Positions 1 to 11,326 of a stretch of DNA of 64,000 bases are shown piece by piece. The stretch spans positions 1,195,001 to 1,259,000 of the forward strand of contig JALDNG010000048.1 in NCBI GenBank assembly GCA_024349245.1, in the 5' to 3' direction. A program made the translations under genes and the position numbers. Source of the stretch: Neodontobutis hainanensis. Taxonomy: Eukaryota; Chordata; Actinopteri; Gobiiformes; Odontobutidae. Position 1 is the stretch's first letter; the number at the start of each line of letters is the position of its first letter. The notes beneath the pieces were generated by a model that was not told the origin of the DNA, did no database searches, and was given only the letters and a program-made list of their open reading frames with translations.

Positions 1-400
1 CAACAAGTTCTTTAAAATGTCCTTAAAATACCTATTTTTATTTAGTGCTAGCATTAAATGGTGCATATATAAGTTGGTTCAGTTGTTTGCAAAATGCTAA
101 AAAAATTGGATTTAGAATAGAAATACATATCTAATGACTCAGGAAAGTCTTCCTTTCAGAGAGACAATAGCTAGTTCACAGATGAGGCTTTGTAAAAAAA
201 AAAAAAAACAGTGACATACTTACCAACCAAAATGATGTTTTGATGTACTTGCATAGCCATGGACCGGTAGTAAGTTCAGCCCCTTCTTCTTCTTCGATTG
301 AGAGGAAACAGACAAACACAAACAAACAAAAAAAAAAAAAAAACGCCAGAGATAACCTTGACTTACAAGAAAGACACAATTCAGACACGAAGAATCCACA
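1..400. other. Upstream flank and 5' region of cd247-like gene
   Basis: AT-rich DNA with two homopolymer A tracts (about 194-208 and 329-343) just before the first coding exon at 401. I see no coding exon of another gene. The bases just before 401 presumably include the 5' UTR and core promoter, but no clear TATA box or initiator can be assigned. Short reading frames on the minus strand here come from translating the A tracts backwards and are not genes. Confidence 0.5.
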
Positions 401-3400
401 ATGATGGACAGAGTCTGGATAGGTGTGTTTGCGCTACTTTTGCTACTTAATCCAGCACCATGCAAAGGTAAGTGAACAGAACAGCTTTATACAATTGAAA
501 GTTTGCATAGCCTATAGATTTATAATAATGTATGCTCTGGATATGAAAAAAAAAAAATACAAGTTTGTTTAACATAAATCAACACAATGAGATGTATGTT
601 AAACAACATGCTTTTTTCCCCCTAGTTTGCATTTTTATTGGCATTGAGCAGGATGTTTGTTGTTCACTCAAATTATTTAAAACACAATGTGGAATACAAC
701 TAAACACACTTCCATAATTTTAGATAGCTTACTATGGTATGCACATTTTTTATTATTAAGAAAAACAATTTAAGTAGCCATTACGTTATACGTTTCCATT
801 ACTGAAATAACCATTGTGACCGGGTGGCTCTGTCATTTTAGTATAATACAATAAAAACAAATTTAAACTTAATTAATTACACTAACCCGTAAATTTGATA
901 AAATGATTTAGTGTAGGCTATAAAATGTTTTGAAATGGACCCTTAATCTCTTTCAATTTATCTCTCTGTACACCAGCCTGCTAATTGTAGATTGGTTGCT
1001 AATGCTAATAGCTACTGTAGTGGCAAAAATGAACATTGCTATAATATTGTAGAAAATCCTTAAGAGTTGCAGCTGTTTTTTTACTACAGTTTTATGAGAC
1101 TTGTGCTAAAGATGGCTACTGTTCCAACCACAATAAGATAAAAGGCCTCACAAACGTCGACCCATCTTTGACAGGAAGCCATTTCTTGAAGCGTAGCCCA
1201 CTCAGGCAGTTGTATCTTTCTCATGTTTCCGGTGTCGGCGGACTAACTGACTGCTCTTGTCTGTATCTGTGGGTTCATTTTTCCATAACTGTTGCTAAAT
1301 GAATTTTGTGTAATCAGAAAACCTGGCATCCTCGCCAGTCAAGCAAAATTGGATTGTTTGAGTGATAGTCTACTATACAGTGTAGGCTAATGGGGAAAGG
1401 AATTGGAAAGGATTTGATTGGCTTTTTAAATAAAGGCCTATTTATTTTTAATAATTAACTTTGGGAAAATTCTCTCAGCTTCATGAAATAATTAGAATGG
1501 CTAATTTGATTGTCTTTGTAAAGAAAAACAGTGTGAGAAAAAAATAGGCTAAAAAAATTATCAGTAAAATATACATAGCCAACAGTCAGTGGTGGAATGT
1601 AACAAAGTAAAAATATTTGCTTTAATACTTGAGAAGTACCATTTCTATCTGTACTTTACTTACTTTACGTAGATTAAAAGGGGGTTACGTTTGACTTTTA
1701 CTCCACTACATTTTAGAGCAAATATTTGTACTTTCTATTCCTCTACATTTGGATATTTGGACAAGTCTAGAAGCACACATGAAGGCGCCATTATATGAGA
1801 TCTGTGATCTGTAAAACTCTTAAACATGTGAACTTCACCTTAATAAGAAGAATAATGATTTAATTAAGATTTAAAATCTTCAGCCAACTGAATCATAAAG
1901 AATGCCCTGAACTGGCTGAGGGTCTTATGAAAAAATGTGTGTTTGGCTTTTGCACAAGTTCTTTTTCTGTGTCACTGCGAAATGTGAAGCAAAAGAGTAA
2001 GTGTTTAGGACTGAACAATATGATGATCCTAAGCCATGTGATCTATGTGCCAAATTTTTTAACTGTCACAGTCCAGTCCCTCTTTGTGCAGTAAAACTAG
2101 CTTAATGCGTTGCAACTTGCTAGTTTATTAACATACATCAGTTCATTTTAGTTATTCCGATCCAGTTACCGTTTGTGTCTCTTACAGTAGGGGAGAGCGG
2201 GGATGGTTGCAACACTTTTTGCATTTTCTTTAATGTCTCAGAGACTCTTTCACAGTGGTGTCACAGTGAATCACCACATTGACCGTATTATCAGTGAAAT
2301 GGGTAAAGGTATAGCTGTTGTTAGAAGATTGTTTGAAGATTGTTAGAACGTTTATTAGTGTTGTCTCATTTAGAATACGGCTCACTCATATGGTCAGCAG
2401 CAAACAAAACAGACTTAAAAAGACTTCAGTTGGTACAAATTAAGGCTGCTCAATTTCTAAAGAAGTTCCTACTCCACCAGCGTCACTGAAATGCATCAGC
2501 GTTTATCTTGGCTTCTCTTGACAAGACAAGACATTTGGGCTTAACAGACTGCACTAGACAACATCCCCTGTCCTTAGACCCTCCATCAGGGTGAGGAAAA
2601 ACTCAAAAAAAAAAAACAGCCGGGAAAACTCTTAAACTTGTTTTTCTTAAAAAAATAATTTAAACAGGTCAACCTCAATTGTTTTATGAAAAAATACTTC
2701 AATATTCTGATCAAATACATACTCATTTGAACCGATTTGCCTTAAACACAAACTTAATTGTCACCTTAATAAAAATAACAAAATATTTTAGAGAAGGCAG
2801 ATTTTTTCGAGCATCACAGGAATGGAACATATTACCTAAGACAATCAAAGAATTAACCAGTATTTGTGTCTTCAAAATGGTAATAAAATTGTACCTTAAC
2901 TTCATCATTTGAGTGTATGTATGAGTATTTAAATTGTAAATGAAACACATTTAAATTTATTTTATTTTTATTTGTATGATATAATTGTAATAAATGTTAC
3001 CTAATAAACAGTTTGTGTTGGAAAGACAAAATTTTAGTACTTGACAACCACATCTGCCTGCTAAGTAGCCACACTGTTCTAACATACTGTATATAATAAT
3101 ATACTTTAAATAGACAAAGTCAAACATTCTAACTAACCCTGCACATGAGGGGACGGTTGCAACAGTTCCCAGGGACAGTTGCAAAGTTAATTTAAATTTA
3201 TTAATAAAATTATTACTAGACAAGTTTGTTACAAGTTTAAATTAACCGTATGTAGACTATGCAGAGTGAAAAGGCTAAAAAAAGCCCATTTTCAAGAAAC
3301 ATGTAACAAATAAAAGTGCATAATGACATACAAATAGCACAGTGCATTTCTCAATCTTGAAAAAAATATTAATTGGGAGGTCTGTTGAACCCATATATGG

Positions 3401-4628
3401 TATTTAAATTTTCATTTTACTCTCATTTCATTAATTCTACACTGCCTGGAGAAGAGAAACTGAACTAAACATGCCTCTTAAAATATGTTCTTTAATAGTG
3501 TGTAAAATGTTGTTATGTTATGGTAGCTTTAGCATTCACTTTGCTGTAGAGGACTCACTGACAGCCATAATAAAACTATCTTTGCCTGCTCAACTTCTTA
3601 GATTTGACATATGCTAATTACACCTGTTAGTAGCTGAGACAATGCAGTTTAAAAATATATGGCTTAACATTTACTCACATGAACAGTTTTAACAGTATGA
3701 CAAAAGGAAGTGGTAAAACTGGATCTGTATGTGAGCTACTTTGAGGTAAATGTGTGGTTTCTGTGTTCTTCAGGGTTTGATCTAAGTGAGCCAATCATTT
3801 GTTACATCCTGGACGGGGTCCTCATTCTTTACTGCATTATTGCTACTGCATTATTCTTCAGAGAAAAGGTTGGTTACAGCATGTTAGCAAATGTAAACAG
3901 AATTTGTGAATTAGGAATTATTATTATATTATTTATTTTGCTTTTATGAATGATCTAATCATCTTTGATCATTTCCTAAGCATTGAAGATACATATATCA
4001 CAAGTTCACATGTGCTTTGTTTGCTTCCTCCACTGTAGATTTCCCATCAAGTCCCAACAGCCACGACATCTGTAAGTCTGTGGGGAGTTTTGTTCTTGGT
4101 GTTTCTTTAAATTCTATAGTGCCATTGTGTAAATGTGTGACCATGACCATACCTATGCCCTTATTTTTGTGTTTTTTCTCTTGATAATCAGGATCCCAAT
4201 GATGCCATATACCAGGTAGGTGGGATAATAACAGACTAGACACAACTCTAATTCTACAGTTTTATCATCAGTTTGTATTTTAACATTTTAGGAGCTGCAG
4301 GGGACAACAAATATTGATCCTTATGACGTGCTTGAACCATCTAAAGTAAGTTTGTAAACTAAATGTTTATGGTTTCAAAATTTTGCTCAGCTCCGTCATG
4401 CACCTGACTGTTCTAACTTTATATCCCCCGTAGAAAAAACGAGAAAAGAAGAAAAATAAATCTGAGGTACGCTGACAGCCAATTGACACACAGTTTAACT
4501 TTAACAAAAGCACTATAGGTTCCAAGATCATAACATTTTAATCTGCCAATGCACAGGCAGCACGGACCGTCAGAGAGGCAGCAGCCGAGCCTGTACCTGG
4601 GACATCCTCGTCTGCACCTCTTCAGTGA
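401..4628 (+). CDS. cd247: CD3-zeta-like (CD247-like) signalling chain with one ITAM
   Basis: Seven exons: 401-467, 3774-3868, 4039-4071, 4192-4215, 4292-4345, 4434-4466, 4557-4628; 378 bp, 125 aa. The order is signal peptide (1-22), a very short ectodomain, and a transmembrane segment from about residue 30 with the zeta signature C32-Y-x-L-D36-G and later T-A-L-F. The Asp is the residue that pairs with TCR-alpha arginine in known zeta chains, and the Cys makes the homodimer bond. The tail has one ITAM, Y72-QEL-x8-Y84-DVL, split between exons 4 and 5, then a Lys/Arg-rich stretch (92-100) and an Ala/Pro/Ser end. Mammalian zeta has three ITAMs and about 164 aa, so this one is short. FcR-gamma also has one ITAM, but the D-G and TALF residues and the pou2f1 neighbour favour CD247. 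It may be a cd247-like paralogue. The role in T/NK receptor signalling is inferred from the family. Confidence 0.83.
1590..1765. repeat. Dispersed teleost repeat fragment in cd247 intron 1
   Basis: The stretch reads like a widespread fish repeat, with 'ggtggaatgtaacaaagta', runs of 'actttactta', then 'cttttactccactacattt' and 'gtactttctattcctctaca'. I recognise the wording as a common interspersed element in teleost introns but cannot name the family or see terminal repeats. It lies between exons 1 and 2 of cd247 and has no coding content. Confidence 0.5.
2190..3190 (+). mobile_element. Decayed LINE fragment (3' part of ORF2) flanked by GGTTGCAAC motifs
   Basis: Between 2341 and 2460 the + strand reads as the distal part of a non-LTR retrotransposon reverse-transcriptase ORF: 'LLVLSHLEYGSLIWS', then 'LKRLQLVQIKAAQFLK'. 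A frameshift near 2460 is followed by 'TEMHQRLSWLLLTRQ'. A later piece (2679-2912) carries the usual C-terminal pattern, R-x-x-x-F-F-R-A-S-x-E-W-N-x-L-P-K. Several frame changes and stops show it is dead. Similar motifs, 'ggggatggttgcaac' (about 2201) and 'ggggacggttgcaac' (about 3149), flank it in direct orientation. The family (CR1/L2/Rex-like) is not resolved. Confidence 0.66.
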
Positions 4629-6228
4629 CATTCTGAATTGGTCATCTAAAATAAGCCCTCCACATGCCAACCCCACATTGGTGTTGCACCCTTTTGATTT
4701 GCAAATGGTCATCTTCCCAATCTTGACCATAAAAAAACAAAAACAAATTAACTATAAAGTAACCCATACAATTAGCCTATTCCTCAGTAGACTTTAATAC
4801 TTGACAAGTAAATCAAAATAAAAGTGATTTTGGTTCAAGATAAAACAAAGGTTTTGTTTCAGTTATGGATAAAAACTCATGTAGATTCTGGATTTTTATT
4901 TTATCAACTTGATCAACTGGTAAAAGAGATTAACCAGTTGATCTCAAAAATGACAATGTCTCTTGGAATTAGAGACAAAACGTCTTCACCTTGAAAATTG
5001 AGTCCAGATGCTTCTACTTTTTTTCCAAGATGTCCTGGATAACTTAGAACCTTCACAGACAATCAATTTAATGAGCCGAGCATCTTATTGGCCTAATGAC
5101 ATAATGTAGCCTGCTCAGTGGGAAACAGTCTAGAGCTTTCTATCTGGAGAATGTGCTGTATTATTACTTGAATTTGAATGTTTGTGAAAAAACCTGGCAC
5201 AGTCACCTGATCTTTATTTAAGCTCATAAGAGAGCGGAGCAAAGTCATTGAACTGTTCCCCCTGTTTCCATTTATTAATGACTTTTGTACCGAAGGACAC
5301 TAAAGGTTTGTGTGTCAGGGATATTCTATTTCTAGAATTCTTGGATATTAGGTCTTTAATGTAACATATAGTATTTGAAATAATATAAGTTTAATGTACG
5401 GTGGACGAGAAAGTTCAAAGCATGCAAATACACACAAGGACATTCAAAGCACACTCGCTGCAATTCACAAATGCAACGTTGCACTGCGAATTGGTAAAAT
5501 AAATTTTTTTCTTAGCCATCATCTTAACAACTTCTCCATCAAAATGGTAATGTTTGTGCATTCACATCTATTACTCAAATAAGAAATTATTATTGTTTTT
5601 TCCTTTTTTTAATATAATTGCTCAAGCGCGGTTTCTATTTAAAGCATTTCTTCTGAATGTAGTGGGCTTTGTTAGTGCAATGCTGCTTTTTTTTGTATGT
5701 TTGTGAGGCATGTTCAGTAAACTGAATGCAGCAATTTACTACATTTGTAGGTGCTGCGTTGTCATGCAACATATGTGTTGTGGAAATTATGCTGTTGTTG
5801 GCCATTTGCCAAAGACAGCATCATTTACAAACAAAGTTGGCAGAGGTTTTATGAATTCTTAGTGCAATGTTGCATTTGTGATTTGCAGCGTATAGGATAC
5901 TGTGAAACTCTTGCATTTACGTAGGCTCTATTATTAGCAATAATTACAACAAATAAAGACAGGGCACCGGCTGCTAATCGAGTCTCAGTAACAAAAACAG
6001 ACCTCTTCATCTGTAAAGCTCTATTTTAAAAGATATTATTTATACAAAGTGAGAAGGGATGTTTACTCCTCGTTTATGTGAGTTAGTTAACTTGTAATGC
6101 ACATTAGTGCTTGTAAGTGGCTTGGCCTGTGTGTTAAACCGTCAATCCCTCAGGCTCATGCGGTTTGAGTTTTCTTCAGCTGCAAACCTCTAAAACGAAA
6201 CTAACATTAATCACACGTCAATATAAAG
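4629..6228. other. Intergenic spacer downstream of cd247
   Basis: AT-rich sequence with scattered stops in all frames. It presumably begins with the short cd247 3' UTR; 'aaaataaaag' near 4816 is a possible poly(A) signal. From about 4950 to 5075 it contains an inverted copy of a dispersed repeat, listed separately. No exon, RNA gene or promoter could be supported in the rest. Confidence 0.5.
4945..5075 (-). repeat. Dispersed repeat, inverted partner of 10080-10200
   Basis: Read on the minus strand this segment contains 'TGTCTGTGAAGGTTCT', a 'CATCTTG' block, 'GGTGAAGACGTTTTGTCTCT' and 'CCAAGAGAC' in that order. The same blocks occur in the same order on the plus strand at 10080-10200. The two copies are diverged and in opposite orientation 5 kb apart. 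The wording resembles a common fish interspersed repeat, but I cannot name it. Confidence 0.6.
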
Positions 6229-6500
6229 CAGTCAGACCAATGACAGCCCTGTCTGTAGCACGCGCCAGCTCGTCCACTGGAGCGCAGCTCCCTGCTCTAG
6301 CCAATCACACGCAAGCATGAACGATCCAAAAGCGCATCGCAAAGCGGAAGTTGGAGGGAGGCGGGTCTTGGGACTCACTTTGCCGTAACCACGTGTTAAT
6401 TGTCCGGCAGCTAGAATGTTGCTTCGAGATAGGGGGGCGCAAGCGCAGTGCCTAAATATAAAATGTGCGCCTGTTGGGAGCAGCAAGCAATAGACCTAGC
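6229..6500. promoter_or_regulatory. Orphan GC-richer, promoter-like patch
   Basis: This block is richer in G+C and CpG than its surroundings. On the plus strand it holds 'agccaatcac' (CCAAT box, about 6299), 'gcggaagt' (ETS-like, about 6343), 'gaggcggg' (GC box, about 6358), 'cacgtg' (E-box, about 6391) and 'taaatataaaa' (TATA-like, about 6453). No recognised gene starts beside it; cd247 ends 1.6 kb to the left and the next element is a transposon. It could drive a noncoding RNA or be a remnant promoter. The call rests on motif clustering only. Confidence 0.35.
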
Positions 6501-6728
6501 CTACTATTTCAGACCTTTACATTTTGCGCACTAAACTTATTTTATTTTTAAATATTATGTATTCATAATTAATATATGCAGACTGATGTGGCAGACAGTG
6601 CCACTGCACTGCTGTATGATTGAGTGAGAATGTTTGGTGGTGGTGGTCGGTGTGGCCGTAGGTGCAAAATGGCTGCCACGTCTCCGTCAGTCGGCCCCAG
6701 GAGGACAGCTTTGGCTACAGTACTACTA

Positions 6729-6781
6729 GTTAGGCCCGAGCCGGTGATAGCCGGGAGGGCCTATTGTTTTTGCTCGGATTA

Positions 6782-6813
<32 letters not shown>

Positions 6814-9800
6814 CTGCAAAATGATCCTCAATTTGACCCAGTGAACATGCGCGAAAAGTCATTTTTATTTGGCCCAAAGTTCAAGATCGGCGAAAAATTT
6901 ATGTATTTAAAGTCGCCGAAAAAAAAATATGAAAAATGACTCAGTGGCGACCCCTAGAAAAGTCAAAATACATTGGGCCTATGGAAAGTGAAAGTACATT
7001 TTTTCCAATGTAGAAATACAAAACTTGGTAGATCCATAGAACACCTCAGGGCAAACAGAAAAGTCTATGACAGCCACAGTCTAAACTCAACAGGAAGTCC
7101 GCCATGTGGGGTGAAAGTCGCCACCTAAATCGCACCCCTTACGCCAAAAGATTCAACTCATTGTTTTTTTGTCTAAATGGCCCCAATTTTGGTGAGTATC
7201 ATCTAGACACATGTGCCAACAAAAGCTGTCATTTTGTTTTTGATATCTTATCGGGTGTGGGTGTGGCAAGCCTGTAACGAGGCGGCCATTTTTGTGGTAA
7301 TAAATTATCCGTTAACTCTCAAACGCCTTCTCGGATCAAGTTGGACTCAAAAGGCGTTTGTGCACATTCATGACCTGAACACAAAGATATGTAAATAAAA
7401 GGGTTAGCTTTAGAAATGGCCCTCTAGCGCCACCTACAAACTTATAATGGGACCCAAGAATTTAGTATGTCATAGAGACATAAAATTTGGCACACACATC
7501 ACTTATGTCATGACGAACATAAAAGCTAATGACAACCACCCCCTATTTATAAATGTGTTGCCATAGCAACGGCGCAAATATGTGGAAAAAGTCAATGGGA
7601 AGGGAAAATTTTAGTTTGTCCTAGGCAAATGAAACTTGGTACACACATCCAGCATGGGCTTATGAACATAAAAGCCAATGGGGACCACACCCTATCACAC
7701 ACGCGAAGGCGGCCATTTTGAATTGAAAATGTGAACCGGGTTAGAATACACCTCATTTTTAAAAATTGACAGAAAATAGCCGCTTCATTCAAGAAACACC
7801 AAACTTAGGCAAAATGAGCTAAACACTTGTGTGCAAAATAGACAATGCCTTTTCTTGTTGTTTTTGCTCAATTTATATTTTTATTTAATTTTTATTTTTC
7901 TGCAAATTTTTCTGCAAAATTGTCCTTAATTTTTACCCAGTAAATGTGCGCAAAAGTTAATTTTATTGGCCACTAAACTTAAGCCTGGCAAAATATTGAT
8001 GTATCTTAAATATTTGAAAAAATAATAAAAAGAAATGACTCTGTGGCGACCCTGGGAAATGAAAATACATTCGGCCTATGGAAAGTGAAAGTAATTTTTT
8101 CCAACGTAGAAAAATGAAACTTGGTACATCCATAGGACACCTCAGGCCAAACAGAAAAGTCTATGACAGCCACAGCCTAAACTCAACAGGAAGTCCGCCA
8201 GGTGGGGTGGAACACGGGACCACCTAAATTGCACCCCTCGGGTCAAAAGATTAAACCCAATGTGTTTTCATCTAAATGGCCCCAATTTTGGTGAGTATCA
8301 TCTAGACACATGTGCCAACCAAACTTGTCATTTTGTTTTTGATATCTTATCGGGTGTGGGTGTGGCAAACCTGTAACGAGGCAGCCGTTTTGTGAAAATA
8401 AAATATACCTTAACTCTCAAATGCCTTCTCGGATCAAGTTGGACCCAAAAGGCGTTTGTGCACATTCATGACCTGAACACAAAGATATGTAAATAAAAGG
8501 GTTTGCTTTAGAAATGGCCCTCTAGCGCCACCTACAAACTTATAATGGGACCCAAGAATTTAGTATGTCATAGAGACATAAAATTTGGCACACACATCAC
8601 TTATGTCATGACGAACATAAAAGCTAATGACAACCACCCCCTATTTATAAATGTGTTGCCATAGCAACGGCGCAAATATGTGGAAAAAGTCAATGGGAAG
8701 GGAAAATTTTAGTTTGTCCTAGGCAAATGAAACTTGGTACACACATCCAGCATGGGCTTATGAACATAAAAGCCAATGGGGACCACACCCTATCACACAC
8801 GCGAAGGCGGCCATTTTGAATTGAAAATGTGAACCGGGTTAGAATACACCTCATTTTTAAAAATTGACAGAAAATAGCCGCTTCATTCAAGAAACACCAA
8901 ACTTAGGCAAAATGAGCTAAACACTTGTGTGCAAAATAGACAATGCCTTTTCTTGTTGTTTTTGCTCAATTTATATTTTTATTTAATTTTTATTTTTCTG
9001 CAAATTTTTCTGCAAAATTGTCCTTAATTTTTACCCAGTAAATGTGCGCAAAAGTTAATTTTATTGGCCACTAAACTTAAGCCTGGCAAAATATTGATGT
9101 ATCTTAAATATTTGAAAAAATAATAAAAAGAAATGACTCTGTGGCGACCCTGGGAAATGAAAATACATTCGGCCTATGGAAAGTGAAAGTAATTTTTTCC
9201 AACGTAGAAAAATGAAACTTGGTACATCCATAGGACACCTCAGGCCAAACAGAAAAGTCTATGACAGCCACAGCCTAAACTCAACAGGAAGTCCGCCAGG
9301 TGGGGTGGAACACGGGACCACCTAAATTGCACCTCGGGTCAAAAGATTAAACCCAATGTGTTTTTTTCTAAAAGGCCCCAAATTTGTTGAGTATTATCTA
9401 GACACAAGTGCCAACCAAAGTTGTCATTTTGTTTTTGATACATTTACGGCTGTGGTCGTAATGAGCCTGTGAAGAGGCAGCCATTACTTTGGGAAATAAA
9501 TGCCATTTACAAAATGCCAGGATCCTTCCTTTAAAGGACGCTCCTCCAGAGCCAAGACTAGAGCCTTGGAAAGCTCTTCAGAATCTTTTGGAACTCCTAA
9601 ACTTGTTTTTTTAGACAAGTAATATTTACATTTTTACTTTTTAACAGGCGGGTGCAGCGATTTCTGAGCAAATCTCCAGTCAGTATTTTGTTTTTCTCGC
9701 CTTAGCCCAAACATAATCTATTATTTTTATAAGTTCAGACAGATCCCAGGAAAACCAGGGAATGTGGAGACCTTTAACTCTAAATACAAGGTGGTGTAGC

Positions 9801-10003
9801 AGGCCCCAGCAGTAGCACAGGCCCGAGATGATGAAGCAGGCTCCAGCCAGAAAAAGATTCAAGCAGAGGCACAGGCCCGGTTATTTGACATTACTGTGAA
9901 GTTTACGCTTTAAAGCACGAAATGCATTCCTCCGAATACATGTGTCCTCGCGGTCGCAAGGGTGGCGAGGGCCTTTATCGCCGCTTGCGGCTTTAATATT
10001 ATT
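6729..10003. mobile_element. About 3.3-kb transposon-like element with 1,098-bp tandem units
   Basis: The left edge is suggested by 'ggcccgagccggtgatagcc' (about 6733) followed by a T tract, and the right edge by 'cgagggcctttatcgccgc' (about 9967). Both resemble the ends of a widespread fish element. Inside are about 2.4 tandem units of 1,098 bp, roughly 6832-7929, 7930-9027 and a partial 9028-9500. Each unit contains several diverged modules with 'gaaacttggtacacacatcc', 'gaacataaaagccaatgg' and 'ggcggccattttg'. I see no transposase or reverse-transcriptase frame, so it looks non-autonomous. The outer boundaries and class are inferred; the tandem period is read directly. Confidence 0.62.
7407..9333. 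repeat. Near-identical tandem copies, offset 1,098 bp
   Basis: About 830 bp at 7407-8235 reappears at 8505-9333 with no difference in the stretches I compared. The same 66-codon minus-strand frame recurs at 7592-7792 and 8690-8890. Identity ends at a 3-bp deletion in a 'gcacccctcggg' block. Upstream of 7407 the copies differ by many substitutions (for example 'gggttagctt' versus 'gggtttgctt'). The matching part is therefore a recent duplication or a product of gene conversion. Confidence 0.88.
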
Positions 10004-10969
10004 ATTATTATTGCTGATGTATATTACTGAATCCAGAAAGCACTGGATTATTTTTGGCCTTTGTAGCATAAATGCTAAATGTCTGTGAAGGTTCTCATTC
10101 ATCCATGTCATCTTGAACAAAAGGCATCTGGACAAGTTTTTTAAGGTGAAGACGTTTTGTCTCTTATCCCAAGAGACTTTTTCAATTCTGAGTAAGAGAG
10201 ATGTGCTTTATGTCTAAAGGGAGGGGTCTGTCCGCAAAATTCCCTAGAGAAGGGATTCGCTATAAGAAAGGGACCAGACCATCCTGCATTTCAATGGCCT
10301 CCCTCCCAAAAGCTTATAGCGCTAAAGCACTAGGTTTTACAGCAAACCTGAACGCTACATTATGTTGATAACATTTGTGTGTCAGTCATCTCCACTCATG
10401 TCTTTTGCGTGTGTACCTACGCTAATATGAAACCACACACACACATCCAGTGAGGATATAGTCTGTGTGTTTGTTGTATGTGTGCAACACTAAAACATTA
10501 CCCTGGCCAGCCGCGACTAACTTTTTCCATTCAATACAGAGAAGTTAGTCTGGTACACTGTTGCTTGCGTTCAGTTTTAAGGGAGGTGTTTACAAGTGTA
10601 ATGTTAACTAATCAGAGAAAAGCTGGGCGTAACACGAAAAAATGCAACATCATGCAGCCGGTTGTCAACAAGGAAGTCACGTGAGCGCTGCTGGTTAATA
10701 TAGCCAGCAGTATAGCGGATATTAGAGTGGTTTCATCGTTTTTATACTTTGCTGGTTATCCAAAACCGAGGAGAGAGCAGAAATAATTGGCCTCTTGGTA
10801 GCAGCGTCCGCCATGTTGAGCGTAGCCAGCAAACCACACCCTGCTGCTGACAAACAGTTTGTGACTGGTCTGTCTGCAAAATTGCCAAGAGAAGGGATTT
10901 GCTGTGAGAAAGGGACCAGACAGTCCTGCTTTTAGAAAAAAAAGGGAAACAGTCTGGTATAGCCTACCC
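10004..10969. other. Intergenic, repeat-rich; internal short duplication
   Basis: No gene seen. Contains the plus-oriented dispersed repeat at 10080-10200. It also has a duplicated segment: 'agagaagggattcgctataagaaagg' words at about 10247 recur as 'agagaagggatttgctgtgagaaagg' at about 10891, both followed by 'gaccaga' and a 'cctgc' block. A short CA run lies near 10434. Confidence 0.5.
10080..10200 (+). repeat. Dispersed repeat, plus-oriented copy
   Basis: Contains 'tgtctgtgaaggttctcatt', 'catcttgaac', 'ggtgaagacgttttgtctct' and 'ccaagagac' in order. The inverted counterpart lies at 4945-5075. Unit ends are not defined. Confidence 0.6.
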
Positions 10970-11326
10970 AAGCCTCTCTTATGGAACTTCTTAAACGGTC
11001 CTCGAGTAAGGGCGCTGCCATAGTCCACCGTCCACCAGGGGGCAGGCTACCAAAAGCGGGAATATAAGGAGAAACCCAAAGGCGAATTTACAAGTATAAA
11101 AATTATGTTTACAACCTGGTACAAAAGATGGCTCCGGTCTCTAGAACTAAGTTTTTACTACGTGACAACTCTGGGGGGAATTTTTGATTAATATTTGTTT
11201 GTCTGTTTATGCTACCTGAAAACTATGCCCGGATGTAACCGCCCTTTTATTGCCCTTTCATAACGACAATATTGATAAATAGGGGACCAGTGGGCAGATT
11301 AGATTCATTTTATTTACAATCTATGG
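10970..11326 (-). repeat. Dispersed ~360-bp repeat family, copy A
   Basis: On the minus strand it starts 'ccatagattgtaaataaa', passes 'ggcggttacatccgggc', 'gtcacgtagtaaaaactta', 'agccatcttttgtaccagg', 'gggtttctccttatatt' and 'ccccctggtggac', and ends near 'agaggctt'. Three further copies occur in the window, at 45073-45494 (+), 48053-48415 (-) and 63911-64000 (+, cut by the window end). There is no coding frame. It resembles a common fish repeat beginning 'catagattgtatataaa', class unknown to me. Confidence 0.85.

Noticed and set aside
401..4628. FcR-gamma (fcer1g) identity
   Set aside because: A single ITAM fits, but the transmembrane C-Y-x-L-D-G and T-A-L-F residues and the pou2f1 neighbour fit CD247 better.
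7592..8890. Two identical 66-aa minus-strand reading frames
   Set aside because: They are equivalent positions of a 1,098-bp tandem repeat without codon bias or family resemblance.
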